This document shows, piece by piece, positions 53,457-60,493 of a DNA stretch of 64,000 nt (position 1 is its first letter; each line of letters opens with the position of its first letter). The position numbers and the translations under genes are program-made. This DNA is from Zoogloea sp041914405. GTDB taxonomy: Bacteria > Pseudomonadota > Gammaproteobacteria > Burkholderiales > Rhodocyclaceae. Under the pieces are notes generated by a model. The model saw nothing but the letters and a program-made list of their open reading frames with translations. It was not told the DNA's origin and ran no database searches. The DNA lies in the NCBI RefSeq assembly GCF_041914405.1, contig NZ_JAYSDK010000009.1:62001-126000 (forward strand), read 5' to 3'.

Positions 53457-54128
53457 ATGAGCACACGCTTCAAACCTGCCGCCAGCCCAGTCATCCTGGC
53501 TGTCGGCATGGCACTCTGCGGCATCGCCGCCGCTGCAGACGAGCCTAGCCCTCACTACTATCTGGGGCTGCAAGCCGGCCGCAACAACCTCGACAACTGG
53601 AACGCGGATGTCTCTTTCGGCGCCGGTGTCACCTTGCCGGGCAAGGTGGGGCTGGATCAGGGCATGCACGGCGGCCTCGTCTTCGGCCGCCAGACCGAGC
53701 ACGCCCGCTATGAGATCGAGTACCAGCGCGGCAGCTTCGATCTTCAGTCAATCGAACTGGGCCCGTTGAAAGAGGCGGCAGGCGGCTCCGGCCACTACGA
53801 GGCTCTGACGCTGAACGCCTACCGCACCGAGCGCCTGAGCGACAGTGTCTCCGGCTACCTCGGCGCGGGCATCGGCTTCGGCAAGACCAAACTGCCGAGC
53901 GCCAGTTTCAGCACCGGCTGCCACTGCTTCCCTGCATCCTCAGGAAACGGCCTGGCCTGGCAATTGCGCGCCGGTCTCGAGTACGACTTCGCCGCCGCCC
54001 ACAAGGGCTTCATCCAATACACCCACCTCGGTCTGCCGAGTCCGGACTCAGGCAGCACGCCAGGCGTGGACTATGACCGCAAGCAGATCGGCATCATCGG
54101 CCTGGGTTATCGCTACGTCTTTCCCTGA
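53457..54128 (+). CDS. Outer membrane beta-barrel protein
   Basis: A 223-residue exported protein with a signal peptide (MSTRFKPAASPVILAVGMAL, cleavage after AAA near residue 27). Alternating-hydrophobicity strands follow, ending in IGLGYRYVFP, a Phe-rich outer-membrane-protein-like end (F followed by a final P, not the usual terminal F). Segments such as YYLGLQAGRNN, SGYLGAGIGFGKTK and LAWQLRAGLEYDF suit an eight-stranded OmpA/OmpW-like barrel. ATG 53457 is preferred to an in-frame TTG at 53442. It follows the giant surface protein by 28 bases and may be expressed with it. A role in its export or display is possible but not shown. Confidence 0.75.
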   Translation: MSTRFKPAASPVILAVGMALCGIAAAADEPSPHYYLGLQAGRNNLDNWNADVSFGAGVTLPGKVGLDQGMHGGLVFGRQTEHARYEIEYQRGSFDLQSIELGPLKEAAGGSGHYEALTLNAYRTERLSDSVSGYLGAGIGFGKTKLPSASFSTGCHCFPASSGNGLAWQLRAGLEYDFAAAHKGFIQYTHLGLPSPDSGSTPGVDYDRKQIGIIGLGYRYVFP

Positions 54129-54167
54129 GCGCTGACTGGCATGTACCTCGCTTGGTAGTCCCCCAGC

Positions 54168-54188
54168 CGCCCCGCCTCCCGCGGGGCG
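54168..54188 (+). terminator. GC-rich hairpin after the barrel protein gene
   Basis: An 8-base stem CGCCCCGC / GCGGGGCG with a CTCCC loop, without a T-run. Confidence 0.35.
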
Positions 54189-54213
54189 TGTTCCGACATC
54201 CAGCGAGGCATCC

Positions 54214-54576
54214 ATGACCGACACTCCCGCCCAAGCCAGCATTCTCAAGGTCGCCGTCGCCACCAAGGGCAACGGCCAGGTGGACCTGCACTTCGGCCAT
54301 GCCGATGACTTCCACGTGTACGAAGTCGACAAAAGCGGCATCCGCTTCGTCGAAAAGCGCGTAGTCGAACACTACTGCCAGGGCGGCTTCGGCGACGAGG
54401 ACAAGCGCGAGGTAATCATCCGTGCCCTTGCCGACTGCACCGGCCTGCTCGTCGCCAAGATCGGCGATGGTCCCAAGAAGCGCCTGCACGACGCCGGCAT
54501 CGAGGCCTCCGACGAGTTCGCCTACGGTGCCACCGAAGAATCCCTGCTCGCCTGGTACGCCGTACATCGGAACTGA
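54214..54576 (+). CDS. NifX/NifB-C type iron-molybdenum cofactor-binding domain protein
   Basis: A 120-residue single-domain protein of the dinitrogenase FeMo-cofactor binding family (NifX, NafY, C-terminus of NifB). The pattern VAVATKGNGQVDLHFGHADDFHVYEV region (about 12-38) with the HFGHA core and the central GLLVAKIGDGPKKRLHDAGI (about 77-96) are diagnostic. In nitrogen fixers it carries metal-cluster precursors. No nif gene is in this window, so it may be a stand-alone homologue or a remnant association. Confidence 0.85.
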   Translation: MTDTPAQASILKVAVATKGNGQVDLHFGHADDFHVYEVDKSGIRFVEKRVVEHYCQGGFGDEDKREVIIRALADCTGLLVAKIGDGPKKRLHDAGIEASDEFAYGATEESLLAWYAVHRN

Positions 54577-54642
54577 ACAGGAAGAAGCGCCGGGCACATC
54601 AGGGCGGTATCATTGGCCGCCCCAACCGCCACACGCCGACGC

Positions 54643-55401
54643 ATGAAGATCGCCACCTGGAACGTCAATTCCCTCAAGGTCCGCCTGCCCCACGTCCTCG
54701 ATTGGCTCGCGGCAAACCAGCCCGATGCCCTGTGCCTGCAGGAGCTCAAGTGCGAGAACAAGGCCTTTCCGCTGGCCGACATCGAGGCCGCCGGCTACCA
54801 GGCCGTCTTTAATGGCCAGAAGACCTACAACGGCGTGGCCATCCTCACGCGCAAGCCGCTGGAAAATGTCACGCTGGACATCCCCGGTTTCCCGGATGAG
54901 CAGAAGCGCATCATCGCCGGCACCCTCGACGGGGTCCGCATCGTCTGCGGCTACTTCCCCAACGGGCAGGCGGTCGGCTCAGAGAAATTCGTCTACAAAC
55001 TGGCCTGGCTGGAGGCGCTGACCGCCTGGCTGAAGGCCGAGCTGCAAATCACACCGCAGCTGGTGCTGGGCGGCGACTACAACATCGCGCCGGAAGACCG
55101 GGACGCCCACCCGGACTGGAAGGACGAGATCCATGTGTCGGTGCCGGAGCGGAACGCCTTCAAGGCCCTGCTGGACATCGGCCTCACCGACGCCTTCCGC
55201 CTCTTCGAGCAGCCCGAGAAGAGCTTCTCCTGGTGGGACTACCGGATGATGGCCTTCCGCCGCAACGTCGGTCTGCGCATCGACCACCTGCTGGTGTCCC
55301 AGCCGCTGGTGGAAAAATGCACCGCCTGCGCTGTCGATAAAACCCCGCGCAAGCTGGAGCGCCCGTCCGACCACGCGCCGGTAGTCATCGAACTGGCATG
55401 A
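54643..55401 (+). CDS. xth: Exodeoxyribonuclease III
   Basis: A 252-residue AP endonuclease/3'-5' exonuclease of the ExoIII family, used in base excision repair. Active-site landmarks are KIATWNVNSLKVRL, LCLQELKCENK (metal-binding Glu), GDYNIAPEDRDAHPD (catalytic Asp and Asn), RIDHLLVS and the final SDHAPVVIEL. Length is typical. The stop overlaps the next start (ATGA), so the Crp/Fnr regulator is likely co-transcribed. Confidence 0.94.
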   Translation: MKIATWNVNSLKVRLPHVLDWLAANQPDALCLQELKCENKAFPLADIEAAGYQAVFNGQKTYNGVAILTRKPLENVTLDIPGFPDEQKRIIAGTLDGVRIVCGYFPNGQAVGSEKFVYKLAWLEALTAWLKAELQITPQLVLGGDYNIAPEDRDAHPDWKDEIHVSVPERNAFKALLDIGLTDAFRLFEQPEKSFSWWDYRMMAFRRNVGLRIDHLLVSQPLVEKCTACAVDKTPRKLERPSDHAPVVIELA

Positions 55402-56057
55402 CGGATGCCGCCGACGGCGCGCTGAACGCCCTTTACCCAGTGCTCGCGGTGCTGCCGCCCGCCGCCCGCGTACGCCTGCAGCAGCACGCCAAGGTGCTCA
55501 GCGTGCCGGCGGGGGCCGTCGTCTTCGACGAACTGCAGGCCTGCCAGGGCTTTCCCTTCGTACTGTCCGGCGGCCTGCGCGTGGTCAAGGCCGCCCCCAA
55601 CGGGCGGGAACTGCCGCTGTACCGGGTCACGCCGGGCGAGACCTGCATCATCTCCTCGGCCTGCCTGCTCGGCCACGCGCCCTACAACGCCCGCGGCATC
55701 GCGGAGGTCGAGACGCGCCTGCTGCTCCTGCCAAAGGCTGACTTCCAGGCCCTGCTCGGCGAGGCGGCGTTCCGGGACTTCGTGTTCACCCTGTTCTCCG
55801 AGCGCATCGCGGACCTGATGCAGCTGATCGAGGAGGTCGCCTTCCGCAAGCTCGACCAGCGCCTTGCTGCGCTGCTGCTCGGCAAGGGGCCGCGCCTGCA
55901 CGTCACCCACCAGCAGCTCGCCGACGAGCTGGGCAGCGTGCGGGAGATCGTCAGCCGCCTGCTGAAGGGCTTTGCAGAACAGGGGTTGGTGGCACTGGCG
56001 CGGGAACAGGTGGATATCCTCGACCCGGCGGGGCTGCGCCGCTTGGCCGGAGTCTGA
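55398..56057 (+). CDS. Crp/Fnr family transcriptional regulator
   Basis: A 219-residue regulator. Residues about 20-140 form a cyclic-nucleotide-type beta-roll (AGAVVFDELQACQGFPFVLSG, RVTPGETCIISSACLLGH). Residues about 148-219 form the winged helix with LHVTHQQLADELGSVREIVSRLLKGF region as the HTH. The N-terminus lacks the four-cysteine cluster of FNR. Cys residues in the beta-roll (ETCIISSACLLG) might sense redox or a ligand. The palindrome between this gene and the DUF2892 gene is its likely target. Confidence 0.9.
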   Translation: MTDAADGALNALYPVLAVLPPAARVRLQQHAKVLSVPAGAVVFDELQACQGFPFVLSGGLRVVKAAPNGRELPLYRVTPGETCIISSACLLGHAPYNARGIAEVETRLLLLPKADFQALLGEAAFRDFVFTLFSERIADLMQLIEEVAFRKLDQRLAALLLGKGPRLHVTHQQLADELGSVREIVSRLLKGFAEQGLVALAREQVDILDPAGLRRLAGV

Positions 56058-56071
56058 GGCATCAGCCAGCT

Positions 56072-56089
56072 CTGTAACCAAGGTTACAG
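56072..56089. promoter_or_regulatory. Palindromic operator, probable Crp/Fnr-type site
   Basis: CTGTAACC-AA-GGTTACAG has perfect 8-base arms. It lies 15 bases after the regulator gene and 60 bases before the DUF2892 start. The TGTAAC half-site fits the Crp/Fnr superfamily, though not the classical FNR (TTGAT) or CRP (TGTGA) half-sites. Confidence 0.7.
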
Positions 56090-56149
56090 ACGCCGCTCAC
56101 CGCCAGCTGCTGAAATACGCCCACCTGACTCATTGCCAAGGAGGCGATC

Positions 56150-56341
56150 ATGAAAAGCAACGTAGGCGGAATCGACCGGGTATTGCGTATCGGCGGCGGT
56201 GTTGCGCTGCTCGCCTGGGCCGCATTGGGTGGCCCGGTCTGGGCCTGGATCGGTGCGGTGCCGCTGGCTACCGGCCTCTTCGGCTTCTGCCCGGCCTACC
56301 CGCTGCTGGGCATCAGCACCTGCCCGCTGAAAAAGGACTGA
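56150..56341 (+). CDS. DUF2892 small membrane protein
   Basis: A 63-residue protein of the DUF2892 (YgaP membrane-domain) family. It starts with the typical MKSNVGGIDRVLRIGGG and has two membrane helices (about 17-32 and 35-52), ending with CPAYPLLGISTCPLKK with two Cys. AAGGAGG precedes the ATG by 5 bases. It is probably under control of the neighbouring Crp/Fnr regulator through the palindrome between them. DUF2892 proteins are often associated with sulfur or rhodanese functions. Confidence 0.85.
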   Translation: MKSNVGGIDRVLRIGGGVALLAWAALGGPVWAWIGAVPLATGLFGFCPAYPLLGISTCPLKKD

Positions 56342-56365
56342 AGCACAGCCCTCGGGCGGCCTCCC

Positions 56366-56391
56366 GTGGGGGCGAATGAATTCGCCCCCAC
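56366..56391. repeat. GGGCGAAT palindrome between convergent genes
   Basis: Perfect 12-base arms GTGGGGGCGAAT / ATTCGCCCCCAC around a 2-base centre, between the DUF2892 gene and rsmA, which converge here. Another copy of the intergenic palindrome family; it may act as a bidirectional terminator. Confidence 0.75.
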
Positions 56392-56408
56392 AGATCGGCC
56401 CACTGGTT

Positions 56409-57206
56409 TCAGGCCAGCGGCCCCCGTGCCGCCACGTGGTTGGCGATGCGCACAAATTCGTCCACGCCAAGCCTCTCACCCCGCAGGCCGGGATCGATGC
56501 CGAGGGCGGTGTAGTCGGCTTCGCCGAGGTAATCGCGCAGCGTGTTGCGCAAGGTCTTGCGGCGCTGGCCGAAGGCGGCGGTGACGATCTTGCCGAGCAG
56601 GTCATAGTCGGCCGCAGTGCACTCCGCCGCCGGCCGCGGCACCATGCGCACGATGCTCGACATCACCTTCGGCGCCGGGCGGAAGGCACCCGGCGGCACG
56701 TCGAACACCCGCCCCATGTTGAAGCGGTACTGCAGCATCACCGACAGACGCCCGTATTCCTCGGTGCCCGGCTCGCCGACCATGCGCATCACCACCTCCT
56801 TCTGCAGCATGAAGGTCATGTCCTTCACCTTGTCGGCATACTCGGCCAGGTGGAACAGGATTGGCGTGGAGATGTTGTAGGGCAGGTTGCCCACCACCCG
56901 CAGCGGCGCACCGTCAGCCACCAGGCTGCCGAAATCGAACTTGAGGGCGTCGCCCTCATGGATCGTCAGGCGCTCCGGCGAGTGGTTCGTTTTGAGGCGG
57001 GCGATCAGATCACGGTCGATCTCGACCACATGCAGGTGACCAAGGCGGTCCATCAGCGGCTCGGTCATCGCACCGAGGCCGGGGCCGATCTCGACCATGC
57101 GGTCGCCCTCCACCGGGCGGATCGCCTCGATGATCTTGCGGATGATGTTCGGGTCGGACAGGAAGTTCTGGCCGAAGCGCTTGCGCGCCTGATGTTGTTC
57201 GCTCAT
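56409..57206 (-). CDS. rsmA: 16S rRNA dimethyladenosine transferase
   Basis: A 265-residue KsgA/RsmA, dimethylating two adjacent adenines near the 3' end of 16S rRNA. Motifs seen are KRFGQNFLSDPNIIRKI, MVEIGPGLGAMTEPL (SAM-binding) and VVGNLPYNISTPILFHL (catalytic NLPY). ATG at 57206 is chosen because it overlaps the upstream stop (ATGA) and precedes the conserved RKRFGQNFL by eight residues. Confidence 0.95.
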   Translation of the reverse strand: MSEQHQARKRFGQNFLSDPNIIRKIIEAIRPVEGDRMVEIGPGLGAMTEPLMDRLGHLHVVEIDRDLIARLKTNHSPERLTIHEGDALKFDFGSLVADGAPLRVVGNLPYNISTPILFHLAEYADKVKDMTFMLQKEVVMRMVGEPGTEEYGRLSVMLQYRFNMGRVFDVPPGAFRPAPKVMSSIVRMVPRPAAECTAADYDLLGKIVTAAFGQRRKTLRNTLRDYLGEADYTALGIDPGLRGERLGVDEFVRIANHVAARGPLA

Positions 57207-58099
57207 CCGTGTTTCCTTTCCCACGCGGCCAGCGCGTCCTTGATGCGTGCCACTGCCGAGAAGCCGGCCTGCTCGCCGGCCAGGATCGCCTCGTGGCGCT
57301 GCTGGAAGTTGGTGGCCGGCACACCGCGCAGCTCTGGGCGGATGATCACGTCCGCACCAGCCAGTTCGACCTTGCCGAGGGCGCCGCCCATGATGGAGAT
57401 GGTGTCAAGCAGCACGTCCGCCGTGCCCTGGTTTTTTTTGCCGCTCTGGCGGCCGGAAATATCCACGGCGATGACGATGTCGGCGCCGAGGCTTCGCGCC
57501 TCGCGCACCGGGATCGGCGCCACCAGGCCGCCGTCCACGTACTCGCGGCCGCTCACCAGCACCGGTGGAAAGACGCCGGGAATGGACGCTGACGCGCGCA
57601 CCGCGGTGCCGGTGTTGCCGCGCTGGAAGACGATCGGCTCGCCGCTCTGCAGGTCGGTGGCCACCGCCGCGAAGCGCCGCTTGAGCCCTTCGATGGGCTT
57701 GTTGCCCACGTTGCTGTTGATGAAACGCTCGAGGGCTTCGCCCTTGATCACGCCACGGTCGAACAGGCTCCAGTCAGTGATCGCCGACTCATCCAGCTGG
57801 ATCGCCAGGCGCTGCAGTTCGAACGGACCATGGCCGGCTGCGTAGAGCGCGCCGACCACCGAGCCGGCGCTGGTGCCGACCACGAAGTCCGGCACGATGC
57901 CGTTGGTCTCGAGGGCCTTGATCACCCCGATGTGCGCGAAGCCGCGCGCGGCGCCGCCGCCGAGGGCCAGCGCGATCTTCGGCTTGCGGGCTGTCAATGG
58001 GCGGGCCGGCGCTTCGGCGCCCTTCTGCGGCAGGCCGCCACAGGCGGCCAGGCCCAGCGCAGAGGCAGCGCCGAGCAGCAAACGTCGACGGGTATTCAT
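57203..58099 (-). CDS. Patatin-like phospholipase lipoprotein
   Basis: A 298-residue RssA-type patatin. The N-terminus MNTRRRLLLGAASALGLAAC has a lipobox (LAAC) predicting a lipid-anchored protein. The oxyanion motif GGGAARG (in LALGGGAARGFAHIGV), nucleophile GTSAGS and catalytic DGG (in YVDGGLVAPIPV) are all present, so lipid-acyl hydrolase activity is expected. It overlaps both pdxA and rsmA by four bases, so it is fully built into this operon. Confidence 0.9.
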   Translation of the reverse strand: MNTRRRLLLGAASALGLAACGGLPQKGAEAPARPLTARKPKIALALGGGAARGFAHIGVIKALETNGIVPDFVVGTSAGSVVGALYAAGHGPFELQRLAIQLDESAITDWSLFDRGVIKGEALERFINSNVGNKPIEGLKRRFAAVATDLQSGEPIVFQRGNTGTAVRASASIPGVFPPVLVSGREYVDGGLVAPIPVREARSLGADIVIAVDISGRQSGKKNQGTADVLLDTISIMGGALGKVELAGADVIIRPELRGVPATNFQQRHEAILAGEQAGFSAVARIKDALAAWERKHG

Positions 58100-59085
58100 G
58101 CCTGGCTCCGCCCCTTGGCCATCTGGATGGCCAGCTCGACGGCGGCGAACAGGCTGCCGGGCTCGGCACGGCCGGTACCAGCCAGGTCCAGCGCGGTACC
58201 GTGATCGACGGAGGTTCGGATGATCGGCAGGCCGAGGGTCACGTTGACACCCCCGCCGAAGCTGGCGTGCTTGAGCACCGGCAGGCCCTGGTCGTGGTAC
58301 ATGGCCAGCACCGCGTCCCCCTGCGCCAAGGTGTGCGGCACGAACAGGGTGTCGGCCGGCAGCGGGCCGACGAGTTGCATGCCTTCGGCCCGCAGGGCGT
58401 CCAGCACCGGCGTGATGACCTCGATCTCCTCGGTGCCCATGTGTCCCCCCTCACCCGCGTGGGGATTGAGGCCGGCGACCAGGATGCGCGGCGACGCCAG
58501 GCCGAAGCGCTCGTGCAAATCCTTGTGCAGGATACGCAGGGTGTCGGTGAGCAGCGGACGGGTGATCGCCGCCGGCACGTCCTTCAGCGGCAGGTGCGTC
58601 GTCGCCAGCGCCACGCGCAGACCGCCGCCGACCAGCATCATCACCACCAGCGGCGTAGCGGTGGCTTCGGCCAGGTATTCGGTATGGCCCGAGAACGGCA
58701 CGCCGGCCTCGCAGATGATGCCCTTGTGCACCGGCGCAGTAACCATCCCGGCGAACTCGCCGGACTTGCAGCCGTCGATGGCCCGGTCGAGCACTGCCAG
58801 CACGTAACGGGCATTGACCGCATCGAGGCAGCCAGGGCTGGCCGGCATCGCCAGCGGCACATGCAGGACTTCCAGCGCACCGGCGCGGGACTCGCCGTCC
58901 GGTCGGTAGTCGATGATGTCGAGGGACGGTTCTACGGCGTGGATGCGCGCCGCGATCATGTCGCGATCACCCAGCACGACGAGGCGGGCGGGCCATTCAC
59001 GGCGCGGCAGCGCCGCACACAGGTCGGGGCCGATCCCGGCGGGCTCGCCGCTGGTGATGGCAAGGACGGGAAGCTGAGAAGACAT
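58096..59085 (-). CDS. pdxA: 4-hydroxythreonine-4-phosphate dehydrogenase
   Basis: A 329-residue enzyme of pyridoxal-phosphate synthesis. Conserved parts are LAITSGEPAGIGPDL at the N-terminus, VTAPVHKG, FSGHTEYLAE and GLNPHAGEGGHMG with the metal-binding His residues, and the late AMYHDQGLPVLKH. ATG 59085 is chosen next to LPVLAITSGEPAG. Confidence 0.95.
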   Translation of the reverse strand: MSSQLPVLAITSGEPAGIGPDLCAALPRREWPARLVVLGDRDMIAARIHAVEPSLDIIDYRPDGESRAGALEVLHVPLAMPASPGCLDAVNARYVLAVLDRAIDGCKSGEFAGMVTAPVHKGIICEAGVPFSGHTEYLAEATATPLVVMMLVGGGLRVALATTHLPLKDVPAAITRPLLTDTLRILHKDLHERFGLASPRILVAGLNPHAGEGGHMGTEEIEVITPVLDALRAEGMQLVGPLPADTLFVPHTLAQGDAVLAMYHDQGLPVLKHASFGGGVNVTLGLPIIRTSVDHGTALDLAGTGRAEPGSLFAAVELAIQMAKGRSQA

Positions 59086-59104
59086 CTGAGGAGAGAAAAA
59101 TGGG

Positions 59105-59124
59105 AAAAGCCCCACGAGGGGGCT
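59105..59124 (-). terminator. Rho-independent terminator after surA
   Basis: On the minus strand a 6-base stem AGCCCC / GGGGCT with a CTCGT loop runs into TTTT. It lies in the 92-base gap between surA and pdxA, suggesting that pdxA-patatin-rsmA has a further promoter or relies on read-through. Confidence 0.6.
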
Positions 59125-59177
59125 GGAGAGAAAACTATACGCGCGTCAGACTGCCATCCGACGCACGCGTTCCCGCT

Positions 59178-60476
59178 TTATTTGTCTTCCGTGCGGTATT
59201 CCACGTAGGCCCGGTCGCGCAGCTGGCGCAGCCAATCCTGATAGGCCTCGTCCATCTTGCGCTCGCGCAGGGCGTTGCGGGCGGCGGCGCGTTTGCGGTC
59301 TTCGGAGACGTCCTGCATGCGGCGCTCCTCGACCTGGATCAGATGCCAGCCGAAGGGCGACTGGATCGGCTGGCTGATCTCGCCCGGTTTGAGAGCGTCC
59401 ATCGCCTGCTCGAATTCCGGCACGGTGTCACCCGGGTAGATCCAGCCCAGATCGCCGCCCTTGGAGGCGGACAGATCAGCGGAATGGACCTTGGCCAGTT
59501 CGGCAAAGCTGGCCCCCCCCTGGACCACCCGCTCGCGCAGCTCGACCAGACGGCGGCGGGCTTCCGTATCGGACACCACTTCACTGGTCTTGATCAGGAT
59601 GTGGCGGGCGTGGGTCTGCTGCACCCGGGTCGGCGCTGCGGCTTCATTGCCGCCACGACGATCGAGCAGGCGCACGATGTGAAAACCGGCCGCGCTGCGT
59701 AGGATCGGGGTGGTATCGCCGGGCTTCAGACTTGCCACCGCTTCGGCGAAGATGCTGGGCAAACGCTCCGCGCTGCGCCAGCCGAGATTGCCGCCGGACA
59801 GGGCATCCGGTGCATCGGAGAAGCTGGCCGCCAGCTTGTCGAAGGGTTCACCCCGGGCAATACGGGCAGCCACGTCCTCGGCGCGGGCACGCACACGAGC
59901 CAGTTGTTCCGGCGTTGCGCCTTCGGGGGTACGGATCAGGATGTGGGACAGGTTGAACTCCTGCTGGCCAAGCACGTTCTCCGGGTGGGCCAGGAAATTG
60001 TTCACCTCGGCATCGGAAATCACGATGCGGCTTTCCACCTCGCGCTCGCGCACGCGGCTGATCAGGATCTCGTTGCGGATCTCCTCGCGGAAGCGGTCCC
60101 AGGACAGGCCATCCTTTTCGAGGGCCTTGCGGAAGTCGGTCATCGACAGCTTGTTGTTGTCGGCGATCCGGCCGATGGCCCGGTCGAGGGTCACGTCATC
60201 CACGCGCAGGGAGGTTTCGTTGGCCAGCTGGATCTGCAGCCGCTCCATGATCTGGCGCTCGAGTACCTGTTTCTGGAGCACGTCGGCGGGCGGCAGGGTC
60301 GTGCCCTGGCGGGACAACTGGCGGGTGACCTGCTCGACCCGCTGGCGCAGGTCGGACAGGGTGATGACTTCGCTATTCACGACGGCCACGATGCGGTCCA
60401 CTTCCACCGGCCCGTTGGCGGCGAAGGCGGACTGGGTGACCAGGTAGGCGGCAAGCAGGGAGACGATCAGTTTCAT
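59178..60476 (-). CDS. surA: Periplasmic peptidyl-prolyl isomerase/chaperone SurA
   Basis: A 432-residue periplasmic chaperone for outer-membrane proteins. A signal peptide (MKLIVSLLAAYLVTQSAFA) and the N-terminal chaperone domain (VDRIVAVVNSEVITLSDL) precede two parvulin domains: about 175-275 (NLSHILIRTPEGATPEQ) and 285-385 (THARHILIKTSEVVSD). It sits 17 bases after lptD, in keeping with a joint role in outer-membrane assembly. Confidence 0.94.
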   Translation of the reverse strand: MKLIVSLLAAYLVTQSAFAANGPVEVDRIVAVVNSEVITLSDLRQRVEQVTRQLSRQGTTLPPADVLQKQVLERQIMERLQIQLANETSLRVDDVTLDRAIGRIADNNKLSMTDFRKALEKDGLSWDRFREEIRNEILISRVREREVESRIVISDAEVNNFLAHPENVLGQQEFNLSHILIRTPEGATPEQLARVRARAEDVAARIARGEPFDKLAASFSDAPDALSGGNLGWRSAERLPSIFAEAVASLKPGDTTPILRSAAGFHIVRLLDRRGGNEAAAPTRVQQTHARHILIKTSEVVSDTEARRRLVELRERVVQGGASFAELAKVHSADLSASKGGDLGWIYPGDTVPEFEQAMDALKPGEISQPIQSPFGWHLIQVEERRMQDVSEDRKRAAARNALRERKMDEAYQDWLRQLRDRAYVEYRTEDK

Positions 60477-60493
60477 GGGGGCGGGACGATCTT

